Assembly: GCF_900100345.1 (NCBI RefSeq)
Contig: NZ_FMTT01000045.1
Coordinates: 1 to 52,631, forward strand
Reading direction: 5' to 3'
Source of the DNA: Paenibacillus tianmuensis
GTDB taxonomy: Bacteria > Bacillota > Bacilli > Paenibacillales > NBRC-103111
DNA: 52,631 nt
Shown here: piece after piece, positions 8,562 through 16,456 of the stretch
Position numbering within the stretch: the first letter of the stretch is position 1
Layout of the letters: the number at the start of each line of letters is the position of its first letter
The notes under the pieces: model-generated
Databases searched by the model: none
Told to the model about the DNA's origin: nothing
The model's input: the letters and a program-made list of their open reading frames with translations, nothing else
Program-made: the position numbers and the translations under genes

Positions 8562-9563
8562 TTAAGGCTTCACGTCATACATTTTGTACAAGCCGTCCAG
8601 CATCAGGTTGGCAGCTTTGACGCCGCCCGCCGTATTCCAAATGACATCGTCCACTTTGAACACTTTATTGTTTTTGACGACCTTCAAGTTTTTCCAGAGC
8701 GGATCGTTCATCCATTCTTCTTCCTGCTTGGTTCCTTTGCCGTCCCCAGTCTCATAGGTGAAATAAATGACCCGGTCGGCGGCTTCAAGCTCCGTCAGCC
8801 GTTCTTTCGTAATGTCCTCGAACGCCTTCTCGTCGTTCTTCGCATCAGAGCGGGCAATCCCGATTTGCTTAAAGATAACGCCGGTAAACATATTGCCGTA
8901 GTAGTAACGGGTTTTGCCGCCCATGAAGCGGACAACGGCCACTTTCTCGCTCAGCTTGCTGCCGGCTTTTTGCTTGAAATCCTCAATCCGCTTGTCGAAT
9001 GCGGCGATGATCTTGTCGCCCTCGGCTTTTTTGTTCAAGGCTTCGGCGTACAGCTTGAAATTTTCCTTCCATTCGCCGCGCAGCGTTTCCGAATAGACCG
9101 TTGGGGCGATGGCCTTGAGCTGGTCGTAAATTTTTTCGTGGCGCATTTTGCTGCCGATGATAAGATCCGGCTTGAGCGATGCGATCAGCTCCAAGTTCGG
9201 CTGCTGCTCGCCGCCGATTACTTTGACACCTTCCATGTCGGCCTTGATATGGTCGAACCATGGGTTGCCGGTGTACGATTGCACCGCGCCGATCGGCTTC
9301 ACGCCGAGCGCGAGCAGCGCTTCCGTCCCTTCATTGGTCAAAATGACGACCTTCTGCGGGTTAGCCGGAACCTCGCTTTCGCCCATGGCATGCTTGACTT
9401 TGCGCTGACCGTCCGCTTTGGCCGGGGCGGCGGCTCCTCCGGATTGGGCATCCGGCTGCGCTGCGGGCTTCTGGCCGCAGGCCGTCAGCCAGACAGACAA
9501 TAATAAGACGACGGCAAGCAGCGCCGCCGATTTCAGACGAAACGACCGGTTAAGGGAAAACAT
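8562..9563 (-). CDS. Iron-siderophore ABC transporter substrate-binding lipoprotein (YfiY-like)
   Basis: The 333-residue protein has a lipoprotein signal with a lipobox ending LTAC (Cys29) and a low-complexity Gly/Ala linker. A periplasmic-binding fold of the FhuD/FepB type follows, with VPANPQKVVILTNEGTEALLALGVKPIGA and the LELIASLKPDLIIGS strand. It would sit on the outer face of the membrane and hand ferric siderophore to the permeases encoded divergently. It resembles the Bacillus YfiY group (hydroxamate or citrate-type siderophores), but the ligand cannot be read from sequence. An AGGAGG site precedes the ATG. A perfect Fur box lies between its promoter and its start, so iron repression is expected. 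Confidence 0.9.
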   Translation of the reverse strand: MFSLNRSFRLKSAALLAVVLLLSVWLTACGQKPAAQPDAQSGGAAAPAKADGQRKVKHAMGESEVPANPQKVVILTNEGTEALLALGVKPIGAVQSYTGNPWFDHIKADMEGVKVIGGEQQPNLELIASLKPDLIIGSKMRHEKIYDQLKAIAPTVYSETLRGEWKENFKLYAEALNKKAEGDKIIAAFDKRIEDFKQKAGSKLSEKVAVVRFMGGKTRYYYGNMFTGVIFKQIGIARSDAKNDEKAFEDITKERLTELEAADRVIYFTYETGDGKGTKQEEEWMNDPLWKNLKVVKNNKVFKVDDVIWNTAGGVKAANLMLDGLYKMYDVKP

Positions 9564-9628
9564 GTGCGACCTCCTGATCTCTGGTTGTTCTCGGTGTCTT
9601 CGTTACATTAGTGAATGCCGCAAATGAT

Positions 9629-9643
9629 TGATAATCATTATCA
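9629..9643. promoter_or_regulatory. Perfect Fur box upstream of the lipoprotein gene
   Basis: TGATAATCATTATCA matches the 7-1-7 Fur consensus at every position. It is a few bases downstream of the predicted minus-strand -10, so bound repressor would block transcription of the lipoprotein gene. Confidence 0.9.
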
Positions 9644-9655
9644 TTTACTTGGTTA

Positions 9656-9684
9656 ATATTACTGAGCATTGCCTTGCTTGTCAA
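9656..9684 (-). promoter_or_regulatory. Predicted sigma-A promoter of the siderophore-binding lipoprotein gene
   Basis: On the minus strand, TTGACA (9679-9684) and TAATAT (9656-9661) are separated by 17 bases. The perfect Fur box begins about a dozen bases downstream of the -10. Confidence 0.65.
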
Positions 9685-9693
9685 CTATTTTTA

Positions 9694-9708
9694 TGATAAT
9701 GCTTCTCT
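9694..9708. promoter_or_regulatory. Weak third Fur-like box
   Basis: TGATAATGCTTCTCT keeps the left half of the Fur consensus exactly, but the right half is degenerate. It lies midway between the two divergent promoters and may extend repressor binding. Confidence 0.35.
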
Positions 9709-9714
9709 GATTCA

Positions 9715-9743
9715 TTGACACTTGATAATGGTTCTCATACAAT
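9715..9743 (+). promoter_or_regulatory. Predicted permease-operon promoter with a Fur box filling the spacer
   Basis: TTGACA (9715-9720) and TACAAT (9738-9743) are 17 bases apart. The spacer holds TGATAATGGTTCTCA (9723-9737), a Fur box with two mismatches. Repressor bound there would exclude RNA polymerase directly. Confidence 0.75.
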
Positions 9744-9794
9744 AAAATAAAGCGTTCATACTACAGGTTAAGACAGGAAGCAGGCTATCTTTTT

Positions 9795-10805
9795 ATGCGC
9801 AATCCACTTCATCGTCGCTCTTCCAAAATCATCGGCCTGATCGCAGCTCTCGTACTGCTCGCTCTGGCTATGGCGGCCAGCGTCATGTTCGGCCTTAACT
9901 ATTATTCTTGGGACCGCGTTATCGCGTCCTATATGCAGTTTGACGGCTCCAACGATCATATTATTATCCAGACGGCGCGTGTGCCCCGGGCGCTTATCGC
10001 CGCTGCGGTCGGCGCAAGCCTCGCCGTAGCCGGCGCGCTGATGCAAGCCATTACCCGCAATCCGCTCGCATCGCCGAGTATTTTCGGCGTCAATGCAGGA
10101 GCGGCGTTTGCCATTGTATTTTCCGTTACCCTGTTCGACGTCTCGGGCATGATCCAATATACCTGGATCGCGTTCCTGGGGGCAGCCGTCAGCGCCGGGG
10201 GCGTATACTTTCTCGGTTCGATCGGGCGCGACGGCCTGACCCCGATCAAGATTACGCTCGCCGGCTCGGCCGTCACCGCCTTCTTCGCGTCGCTGACCCA
10301 AGGCATCTTGCTCGGCAGCGGCAAAGCGTTCGATCAAGTGCTGTTCTGGCTCGTCGGCTCGGTGGCCGGACGGACGTTGGAGATGCTTAGCGCGGTTCTG
10401 CCTTATATGCTCGCGGCCTTAGTAGGAGCCCTGCTTCTCTCGCCGCAAATCAACGTGCTGGCGATGGGCGAGGACGTCGCCAAAGGACTCGGCCAACGCA
10501 CCCTGCTTGTCAAAGCCGCAGCGGCCGTCGTCATCGTACTGCTGGCCGGCGGCGCCGTATCGGTAGCGGGGCCCGTCATATTCGTCGGCATCATCGTGCC
10601 GCATATCGTCCGCTATCTGGTAGGGATCGACCACCGCTGGCTGCTTCCTTACTGCGCCGTGCTTGGCGCGCTGCTGCTGGTTAGCGCCGACGTTGGGGCC
10701 CGCTTCATCGCCATGCCGAAGGAAGTTCCCGTCGGCGTCACGACGGCCCTGATCGGCGTCCCCTTCTTCGTGTATATCGCGCGCAAAGGAGGGCAGCTGT
10801 CATGA
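9795..10805 (+). CDS. Iron-siderophore ABC transporter permease (FecCD family), first subunit
   Basis: The 336 residues have nine or ten membrane helices. The FecCD family stretches are RVPRALIAAAVGASLAVAGALMQAITRNPLASPSIFGVNAGA near the N-terminus and AGPVIFVGIIVPHIVRYLVG before the last helices. This subunit pairs with the second permease encoded downstream, which overlaps it by the four bases ATGA. Together they should form the membrane channel for the iron-siderophore delivered by the divergent lipoprotein. The order lipoprotein, permease, permease matches Bacillus yfiY-yfiZ-yfhA. The ribosome binding site is weak (GGAAGCAGG about 15 bases before the ATG). Confidence 0.92.
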   Translation: MRNPLHRRSSKIIGLIAALVLLALAMAASVMFGLNYYSWDRVIASYMQFDGSNDHIIIQTARVPRALIAAAVGASLAVAGALMQAITRNPLASPSIFGVNAGAAFAIVFSVTLFDVSGMIQYTWIAFLGAAVSAGGVYFLGSIGRDGLTPIKITLAGSAVTAFFASLTQGILLGSGKAFDQVLFWLVGSVAGRTLEMLSAVLPYMLAALVGALLLSPQINVLAMGEDVAKGLGQRTLLVKAAAAVVIVLLAGGAVSVAGPVIFVGIIVPHIVRYLVGIDHRWLLPYCAVLGALLLVSADVGARFIAMPKEVPVGVTTALIGVPFFVYIARKGGQLS

Positions 10806-11854
10806 GCCGACAATCCAGCCGTTACTTTGCCGTCCGCGGAAAAGCTTTCTCGTATCTTGTCAGCAAAAGAGCGCTGGCCGTGACGTTATTGCTGCTCTTT
10901 GTCACGATTGCCGTCATGATTCTCAGCACCGGCATCGGCAGCGTTTATATCCCGCCGGGCGAAGTCGTCCGTTCGGTCTTCGGCTTCGGAGCCGATTCCA
11001 GCGAGATGATCGTCCGCTCGCTTCGACTGCCGCGCATTCTGATAGCCGTGCTCGTCGGAGCGTCACTTGCGGTAGCCGGGGCCATTCTGCAAGGCGTCGT
11101 GCGCAACTCGCTGGCTTCGCCCGACACGGTCGGCATGACCGGCGGCGGAACGCTCGGAGCCGTCTCGTTCTTTTTCTTTTTCTCGGACAAAATTACGATT
11201 CATCTGCTGCCGGTATTCGCTATCGCCGGCGCCTTCATCGCCACGTTCGTCGTCTATGCCCTTTCGTGGAAAGGAGACGGCGTTACCCCGCTTCGACTCG
11301 TGCTGATCGGCATCGGCTTCGCGGCGGCGATGAGCTCGATCTCGTATATGATGCTAATCTCCGGTCCCGTCGTTCTGGCGAATCAATTGCTCACGTTCAT
11401 GACCGGAAGCATTTACGGCGTTTCTTGGGAGAAATCCGTCACGCCGTTGCTGCCTTGGTTTATCGTGCTGCTGCCGCTGATAATCGTCTATTCGCGGCAT
11501 ATCAACATCCAGGAGCTCGGCGAAGAAGTCGCCCGCAGCGTAGGCAGCGCCGTCCAGCGTCAGCGGTTCCTGCTGCTGCTGCTCAGCGTCGCCTTGGGCG
11601 GAGCCGCCGTAGCATTCGGCGGAGCGATCGGCTTCATCGGCTTGATGGCGCCGCATATGGCCCGCAAGCTCGTCGGCCCGGCCTTCGGCGCGCTGGTGCC
11701 GGTATCCGCGCTCATCGGAGCGATCGTGCTGCTGCTGTCCGACCTCGCCGGCCGGACGCTATTTGCGCCGCTCGATATTCCTGCCGGCGTATTCACCGCC
11801 TGCATCGGCGCGCCGTTCTTTGTCTATTTGCTGTACCGCAGCCGCAACCGTTAA
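10802..11854 (+). CDS. Iron-siderophore ABC transporter permease (FecCD family), second subunit
   Basis: The 350 residues have a similar layout to the previous gene: LRLPRILIAVLVGASLAVAGAILQGVVRNSLASPDTVG near the N-terminus and GAIGFIGLMAPHMARKLVG near the C-terminus, the loop expected to contact the ATPase. The start codon overlaps the stop of the first permease gene (ATGA), so the two are probably made in equal amounts. A gap of about 180 bases separates it from the ATPase gene. No clear terminator was seen there, so the three genes are likely one transcript. Confidence 0.92.
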   Translation: MSRQSSRYFAVRGKAFSYLVSKRALAVTLLLLFVTIAVMILSTGIGSVYIPPGEVVRSVFGFGADSSEMIVRSLRLPRILIAVLVGASLAVAGAILQGVVRNSLASPDTVGMTGGGTLGAVSFFFFFSDKITIHLLPVFAIAGAFIATFVVYALSWKGDGVTPLRLVLIGIGFAAAMSSISYMMLISGPVVLANQLLTFMTGSIYGVSWEKSVTPLLPWFIVLLPLIIVYSRHINIQELGEEVARSVGSAVQRQRFLLLLLSVALGGAAVAFGGAIGFIGLMAPHMARKLVGPAFGALVPVSALIGAIVLLLSDLAGRTLFAPLDIPAGVFTACIGAPFFVYLLYRSRNR

Positions 11855-12035
11855 TTACGTTATCAACCTGTCGATATCGATGCAAAGCCTTGACACGGAC
11901 ACCATGTAAAACAGAGAAGCCCGGCCTATGCCAAGCGGAGCGGCGGAATCGACCGAGGAGCGCAAACGGTCGACACCGTTCCGTCTGCGCCATATCTGCT
12001 TATCACCGGGCTTCGAGACCGAAGGAGAAGATGTT

Positions 12036-12872
12036 ATGATTGCCATCCAATCGAAAGACCTGTGCCTCTGTTACGGGGATACGTGCATTTTTCAAGAGCT
12101 GAACATCAAAATCCCGAAAGGAAAAATAACAGTGTTTATCGGCGGCAACGGCTGCGGCAAATCGACGCTGCTCCGCTCTCTCGCCCGGCTGCTCAAACCG
12201 CAGAGCGGACAAGTAGTGCTCGACGGCAGCAACATCGCGACGATGTCCACCAAGGAAGTCGCCAGACGCATGGCGATTCTTCCGCAAGGCCCTGCGGCTC
12301 CGGAAGGCTTGACGGTGCTGCAGCTTGTCAAGCAGGGCCGCTACCCGTATCAAAGCTGGCTCCAGCAGTGGTCCAAGGAAGACGAAGCTATGGTGCAGCA
12401 CGCGCTTGAGCTGACGCACATGAAGCCGCTCGCCGAGCGTACGGTCGATTCCTTGTCCGGCGGCCAGCGGCAGCGGGCCTGGATCGCCATGACGCTGGCT
12501 CAAGGCACGCCGACGATTCTGCTTGACGAACCGACGACGTACCTCGATCTGGCGCATCAAATCGAAGTGCTCGATCTGCTGTACGAGCTGAACGAAAGCG
12601 AGCAGCGCACCATCGTCATGGTACTTCATGACATTAACCTTGCCTGCCGCTATGCGCATAACGTCGTAGCCATTAAAGACCGTAAAGTATGGGCCGAAGG
12701 CCGCCCGCAGGATATCGTCACCGAAGACTTGATCCGCAGCGTGTTCGATCTGGAATCGCGAATCGTCGAGGACCCGCTGTTCGGCACGCCGATGGTCGTT
12801 CCTTTCGGCAGAGGCAAACAGCCTCTGGCGGCCCAAGCGGCAGCTCCCAAGCTGGCGGTGGCCGGAAAATAA
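12036..12872 (+). CDS. Iron-siderophore ABC transporter ATP-binding protein (FecE/YusV-like)
   Basis: The product has 278 residues from the ATG at 12036, chosen for AAGGAG nine bases upstream; the frame extends to 11928 without a site. It has Walker A GGNGCGKST (about residues 36-44), Q-loop LPQG, ABC signature LSGGQRQR and Walker B ILLDEPT with the switch His in LHDIN. All are present and intact. It should power the two permeases encoded upstream. The last 25 residues are an Ala-rich tail. A strong terminator follows the stop, which closes the uptake operon. Confidence 0.93.
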   Translation: MIAIQSKDLCLCYGDTCIFQELNIKIPKGKITVFIGGNGCGKSTLLRSLARLLKPQSGQVVLDGSNIATMSTKEVARRMAILPQGPAAPEGLTVLQLVKQGRYPYQSWLQQWSKEDEAMVQHALELTHMKPLAERTVDSLSGGQRQRAWIAMTLAQGTPTILLDEPTTYLDLAHQIEVLDLLYELNESEQRTIVMVLHDINLACRYAHNVVAIKDRKVWAEGRPQDIVTEDLIRSVFDLESRIVEDPLFGTPMVVPFGRGKQPLAAQAAAPKLAVAGK

Positions 12873-12886
12873 TACGAATACCGAAG

Positions 12887-12926
12887 AAAGCGCCTCTCCT
12901 GCAAAAGGAGTCAGGCGCTTTATTTT
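12887..12926 (+). terminator. Terminator of the siderophore permease/ATPase operon
   Basis: AAAGCGCCT pairs with AGGCGCTTT around an inner CTCCT/AGGAG stem, and TATTTTT follows. It lies about 15 bases after the ATPase stop. Confidence 0.85.
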
Positions 12927-12974
12927 TCTGCGGTTAGGGAACACTAATTCGAAAATGGACTGGGAGGAATATCC

Positions 12975-13106
12975 TTGCGCGCTTTTTCCTATTATGTGCA
13001 TAACTATTGGCTGTCGGGTATTTTGGTGGTCGGAGCGATATGGGCTGTTTTTTACGTTTATCGCAATTGGGACAAAATCATGATTAAAGGAAGCGGACGC
13101 AAGTAG
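12975..13106 (+). CDS. 43-residue single-helix membrane protein
   Basis: A TTG start (12975-12977) has GGGAGGA seven bases upstream, and the frame runs to TAG at 13104-13106. The product opens with a short aromatic segment (MRAFSYYVHNYW). One hydrophobic helix follows (LSGILVVGAIWAVFYVY), then a basic tail ending KGSGRK. The positive tail predicts N-outside, C-inside orientation. The gene sits between the terminator of the siderophore operon and the purD terminator, so it is outside both units. I do not recognise a family. The good ribosome binding site and clean membrane topology support a real gene. It was probably missed by length cut-offs. Confidence 0.6.
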   Translation: MRAFSYYVHNYWLSGILVVGAIWAVFYVYRNWDKIMIKGSGRK

Positions 13107-13125
13107 GCAAGGCTTCGCTGCACAC

Positions 13126-13159
13126 AAAAAAACGAGGCAAAGGAATCACTTCCTTTACC
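13126..13159 (-). terminator. Terminator of the pur operon after purD
   Basis: On the minus strand GGTAAAGGAA pairs with TTCCTTTGCC (one G-T pair) around GTGA, followed by TCG and TTTTTTT. It begins 12 bases after the purD stop. Confidence 0.85.
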
Positions 13160-13170
13160 CCGGTTCGTGT

Positions 13171-14430
13171 TTACACGAGCGCTTTCTTCGCAATGTCCGT
13201 ACGATTGTGCTTGCCTTGGAAACGGATGCGTTCGGCATCCGCGTAAGCTTTGGCGCGGGCCTCGGCAATATCGCGGCCAAGCGCAGTGACGCCAAGCACG
13301 CGGCCGCCGTTAGTTACAACTCCGCCATCCTTGATGGCCGTTCCGGCGTGGAATACGATCGAATCTTGCACGTCCTCCAAGCCTTCGATCGGAAGTCCTT
13401 TCGGATACGAGGCTGGATAGCCTTCGGACGCCAAAATGACGCAAACGGCCGCTTCCTCGCTCCACTCGATCTCCATCTGATCCAGCCTACCGTTGACCGC
13501 AGCGAGGAAAATATCTAGCAAATCGGTTTTCAGCCGCGGCAGCACGACCTGCGTCTCGGGGTCGCCGAAGCGGGCGTTGAACTCGATCGTCTTCGGCCCG
13601 TTTGGCGTCAGCATCAGGCCTGCGAACAGTACTCCGCGGAACGGCCGCCCTTCGGCGACCATCGCTTTGGCCGTGGGCTTAATAATCGTCTCGATCGACT
13701 CGTCGATCATGGCTTGCGGGATGTGCGGCAATGGGCTGTAAGTACCCATACCGCCGGTATTCGGCCCTTTGTCGTTATCGTAGACAGCCTTATGGTCCTG
13801 TGCAGGAACCATCGGGCATACCGTTTCGCCGTCGACGAACGAGAGAATCGACATTTCCTGGCCGGTGAGGAATTCCTCGATAACAACCCGGTCGCCGGAT
13901 TCGCCGAACACTTTGGCAACCATAATGTCGTGCAGCGCTTTTTCCGCTTCGTCCAGCGTCTGCGCCACAACGACCCCTTTGCCTGCCGCGAGGCCGTCCG
14001 CTTTAATTACGATCGGCGCTTGCTGCTGGCGCAGATAAGCAACTGCGTCCTCGTACTGCTCGAACGATTCGTAAGCGGCCGTCGGGATGTTGTATTTTCT
14101 CAGCAATTGCTTGGTGAATACTTTGCTGCCTTCGATAATCGCCGCATTTTGACGGGGTCCGAATACGGTCAGACCTTTCGCTTCCAAGTGATCGACGATG
14201 CCTTCGGATAGCGGATCGTCCGGACCGATGACGACCAGATCGATCGTATGGTCGATCGCAACCTGCGCAATTTCCTCAAATTGATTCACTTGAATCGGGA
14301 CGCATTCGGCTACCGACGCAATGCCGCCGTTCCCCGGTGCACAGTACAGCTCCGTGACTTTGGGGCTTTTCTTCAGCGCCCAGCATATCGCATGCTCGCG
14401 GCCGCCGCCGCCTACAACCAGTATCCGCAC
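13171..14430 (-). CDS. purD: Phosphoribosylamine-glycine ligase (GAR synthetase)
   Basis: This is the second step of purine synthesis, joining glycine to 5-phosphoribosylamine with ATP. The 419 residues have the usual PurD layout: an N-terminal Rossmann-like start (MRILVVGGGGREHAICWAL), an ATP-grasp core (APIVIKADGLAAGKGV) and the metal-site stretch KTIEFNARFGDPETQ. It starts at a GTG, 13 bases after the stop of the PurO-type gene, and is the last gene of the pur cluster. A terminator follows. Length and motifs look normal, so it should be active. Confidence 0.96.
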   Translation of the reverse strand: MRILVVGGGGREHAICWALKKSPKVTELYCAPGNGGIASVAECVPIQVNQFEEIAQVAIDHTIDLVVIGPDDPLSEGIVDHLEAKGLTVFGPRQNAAIIEGSKVFTKQLLRKYNIPTAAYESFEQYEDAVAYLRQQQAPIVIKADGLAAGKGVVVAQTLDEAEKALHDIMVAKVFGESGDRVVIEEFLTGQEMSILSFVDGETVCPMVPAQDHKAVYDNDKGPNTGGMGTYSPLPHIPQAMIDESIETIIKPTAKAMVAEGRPFRGVLFAGLMLTPNGPKTIEFNARFGDPETQVVLPRLKTDLLDIFLAAVNGRLDQMEIEWSEEAAVCVILASEGYPASYPKGLPIEGLEDVQDSIVFHAGTAIKDGGVVTNGGRVLGVTALGRDIAEARAKAYADAERIRFQGKHNRTDIAKKALV

Positions 14431-14443
14431 GTTCAGGCTCCTC

Positions 14444-15178
14444 CTATTCTTTGTTCACGATCAGCAGTTCGGTTTCTCCGCTTCCGATCCGTACCGTTTT
14501 GACGAGCAGCGAGATGCGGTTCTCGTCGTTCAGCGCCTGCCAGTAGGCATCCGCAATCTGCCGGATGTCGTCGCTGGCAATCGGTACAAGCGCAGGTTCG
14601 CCTTGGAACGAAGGCAGCGGATTCCCGTCGCCTGCATACGTATGGATACAGTGACCGTAGCCCGGCAGCGCTTTCTCGTACGTATACGCATGACGAAGGG
14701 TTTGATCCTCCGTATTGCCGTTCGATTTTAGGATCGACAGCTTATAGGCAAATTGCCCGTCGTTTACATCGATCAAACCACTGATTCGCGGCGTAAAATT
14801 GGGCGCATCCGGCTCGTACGTCCGGGTGGCCAGAGCGGCTTCGAACGTGCCGCCGGAAAGCAGCGCCTCGTGAATCGTGTCCGTCTGATCGCCGTTCGTG
14901 ACGATATGCGCGCCGTTCGCGTGCTTCACCGGGTAGTAGATGATGAGCGACGGATCGGTGAGCTTCGCCGGGTCTTTCGCTTCGGTGCGGACAAATCCGT
15001 TGTCTTCCTGAATAAATACACGGTTGCGACTGTTCTCGCTGCGCCCCATGATCCAGTACACCTGCACGAGTCGGGTGCCGTCCGGCGTCTGGCCGATCAC
15101 GATGCCACGGCCCGGGTACGCATTTTGCCGCAAACTTTGATAATATTGCTCCGCTTGCGCGGCTCTATTCGTCGACAC
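14444..15178 (-). CDS. purO: PurO-type IMP cyclohydrolase (stand-alone)
   Basis: The 244 residues match the PurO/IMP_cyclohyd family: YPGRGIVIGQTPDGTRLVQVYWIMGRSENSRNR at the start, then YYPVKH and ISGLID. PurO was first found in archaea, where it closes FAICAR to IMP, the last step of the pathway. In most bacteria the N-terminal half of PurH does this. Here the PurH homologue encoded just upstream lacks that half, so this protein is inferred to supply the missing activity. It starts at a GTG with GAGGAGG ten bases before it. It lies between the AICAR transformylase gene and purD in the pur operon. Confidence 0.82.
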   Translation of the reverse strand: MSTNRAAQAEQYYQSLRQNAYPGRGIVIGQTPDGTRLVQVYWIMGRSENSRNRVFIQEDNGFVRTEAKDPAKLTDPSLIIYYPVKHANGAHIVTNGDQTDTIHEALLSGGTFEAALATRTYEPDAPNFTPRISGLIDVNDGQFAYKLSILKSNGNTEDQTLRHAYTYEKALPGYGHCIHTYAGDGNPLPSFQGEPALVPIASDDIRQIADAYWQALNDENRISLLVKTVRIGSGETELLIVNKE

Positions 15179-15197
15179 TTGGAATATTCCTCCTCAG

Positions 15198-15258
15198 GGC
15201 ATTGCTACGCAATGCCTGCATCGTAAGCATAGGCTTGAACATTGCGGAAGCAATGTTC
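15198..15258. repeat. Two hairpins with a shared CATTGC/GCAATG core between purine genes
   Basis: GGCATTGC (15198-15205) pairs with GCAATGCC (15209-15216), and GAACATTGC (15237-15245) pairs with GCAATGTTC (15250-15258). Both lie in the 90-base gap between the AICAR transformylase stop and the purO start. No T-run follows on either strand, so they are not terminators. A role in mRNA stability is possible. Confidence 0.6.
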
Positions 15259-15268
15259 GCTTCGTTTC

Positions 15269-16456
15269 TTAATGGTGGAACAAACGGACTCCCGAGTAAG
15301 CCATCACCATGCCGTAATCGTTGGCCGCTTTCACGACTTCTTCGTCGCGCATCGAGCTGCCTGCCTGCACGACGTACTTGACGCCGCTGCGGCTGGCGCG
15401 GTCCAGATTATCGCGGAACGGCAGGAAGGCGTCGGAGCCGTAGGAAACGCCCTGCAGCTTGTTCAGCCATTCGCGTTTCTCTTCGCGTGTCAGACGCGCC
15501 GGTACTTGCTCGAAGCAGGCTTCCCAAGCCGCCTGCTCCACCGGCGTCAGCTCTTCTTCCAGCCACAGATCGATGGCGTTGTTTTGCTCCGCGCGGGAGA
15601 GCCCTTGACGGAAGGCCATATTCAGCGCCGTCGGATGCTGGCGAAGGAACCAGCGATCCGCTTTGTCTCCGGCCAGACGGGTGCAGTGAATGCGCGATTG
15701 CTGGCCGGCGCCGATCCCGATCGTTTGACCGTCCAGCGTGTAGCAGATCGAGTTAGATTGCGTATATTTCAGCGTCACGAGCGCAATGAGAAGATCGCGT
15801 TTTGCGTTCTCCGGAAGCTCTTTGTTGTTCGTCACGATGCGTTCCAGCGCCGTTTCGTCGATGACGGCGTCGTTGCGCTCCTGCTGCAGCGTCATGCCGA
15901 ACAGCGTACGGGTCTCAACCGGATTCGGAACGTAATCCGGATCGATTTGGAGAATCAGGTAGCCGCCGTTTTTCTTGGCGCGGAGAATCTCCAGCGCTTC
16001 GTCAGTATATCCCGGGGCCACGACCAAGTCGGATACCTCCCGCTTCAACAGCTGTGCCGTCGAGGCATCCACAATATCGCTGAGCGCGACGGCATCGCCG
16101 AACGAGGACATACGATCGGCGCCACGAGCCCGTGCATAAGCAGTTGCCAGCGGCGACAGCTCCAAGCCTTCCACGAAGTAAGCTTTCTTCAGCTCAGGCG
16201 TCAGTGGCGCAGCTACGGCTGCGCCTGCCGGACTGACATGCTTGAACGAGGCGGCGGCCGGCAGTCCCGTTGCGCGGCGCAGCTCCCGCGCGAGCTGGAA
16301 GCCGTTAAAAGCGTCTAGCAGATTGATGAAGCCGGGGTCGCCGTTCACTACTTTGATCGGCAGCGTCCCTTCCCCGATTAGCTTCGCTTGCTTTTGATGC
16401 GGGTTCATTCCGTAACGGAGCTCCAATACTTGCGTTTGATTCGTCGTTTGGCTCAT
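15269..16456 (-). CDS. Stand-alone AICAR transformylase (PurH C-terminal-half type, PurV-like)
   Basis: It formylates AICAR to FAICAR with 10-formyl-tetrahydrofolate, the next-to-last step of IMP synthesis. Bifunctional PurH has about 510 residues; this protein has 395 and starts directly in the transformylase part, with no MGS-like cyclohydrolase domain. The catalytic Lys-His pair is present (SFKHVSPAGAAV, Lys72-His73). Other stretches are AYARARGADRMSSFGD, IGAGQQSRIHCTRLAGDKAD, SSDAFLPFRDN-type (here GSDAFLPFRDN) and a C-terminal RLFHH. From memory these match the animal ATIC protein more closely than the KHANPCG of B. subtilis-type PurH. Its start overlaps the purN stop (ATGA). PurO downstream completes the pathway. 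Confidence 0.88.
   Translation of the reverse strand: MSQTTNQTQVLELRYGMNPHQKQAKLIGEGTLPIKVVNGDPGFINLLDAFNGFQLARELRRATGLPAAASFKHVSPAGAAVAAPLTPELKKAYFVEGLELSPLATAYARARGADRMSSFGDAVALSDIVDASTAQLLKREVSDLVVAPGYTDEALEILRAKKNGGYLILQIDPDYVPNPVETRTLFGMTLQQERNDAVIDETALERIVTNNKELPENAKRDLLIALVTLKYTQSNSICYTLDGQTIGIGAGQQSRIHCTRLAGDKADRWFLRQHPTALNMAFRQGLSRAEQNNAIDLWLEEELTPVEQAAWEACFEQVPARLTREEKREWLNKLQGVSYGSDAFLPFRDNLDRASRSGVKYVVQAGSSMRDEEVVKAANDYGMVMAYSGVRLFHH

Noticed and set aside
14444..15178. Reading the PurO-type protein as an unrelated hydrolase
   Set aside because: Its family stretches and its position next to a PurH homologue lacking the cyclohydrolase half make IMP cyclohydrolase by far the best explanation.
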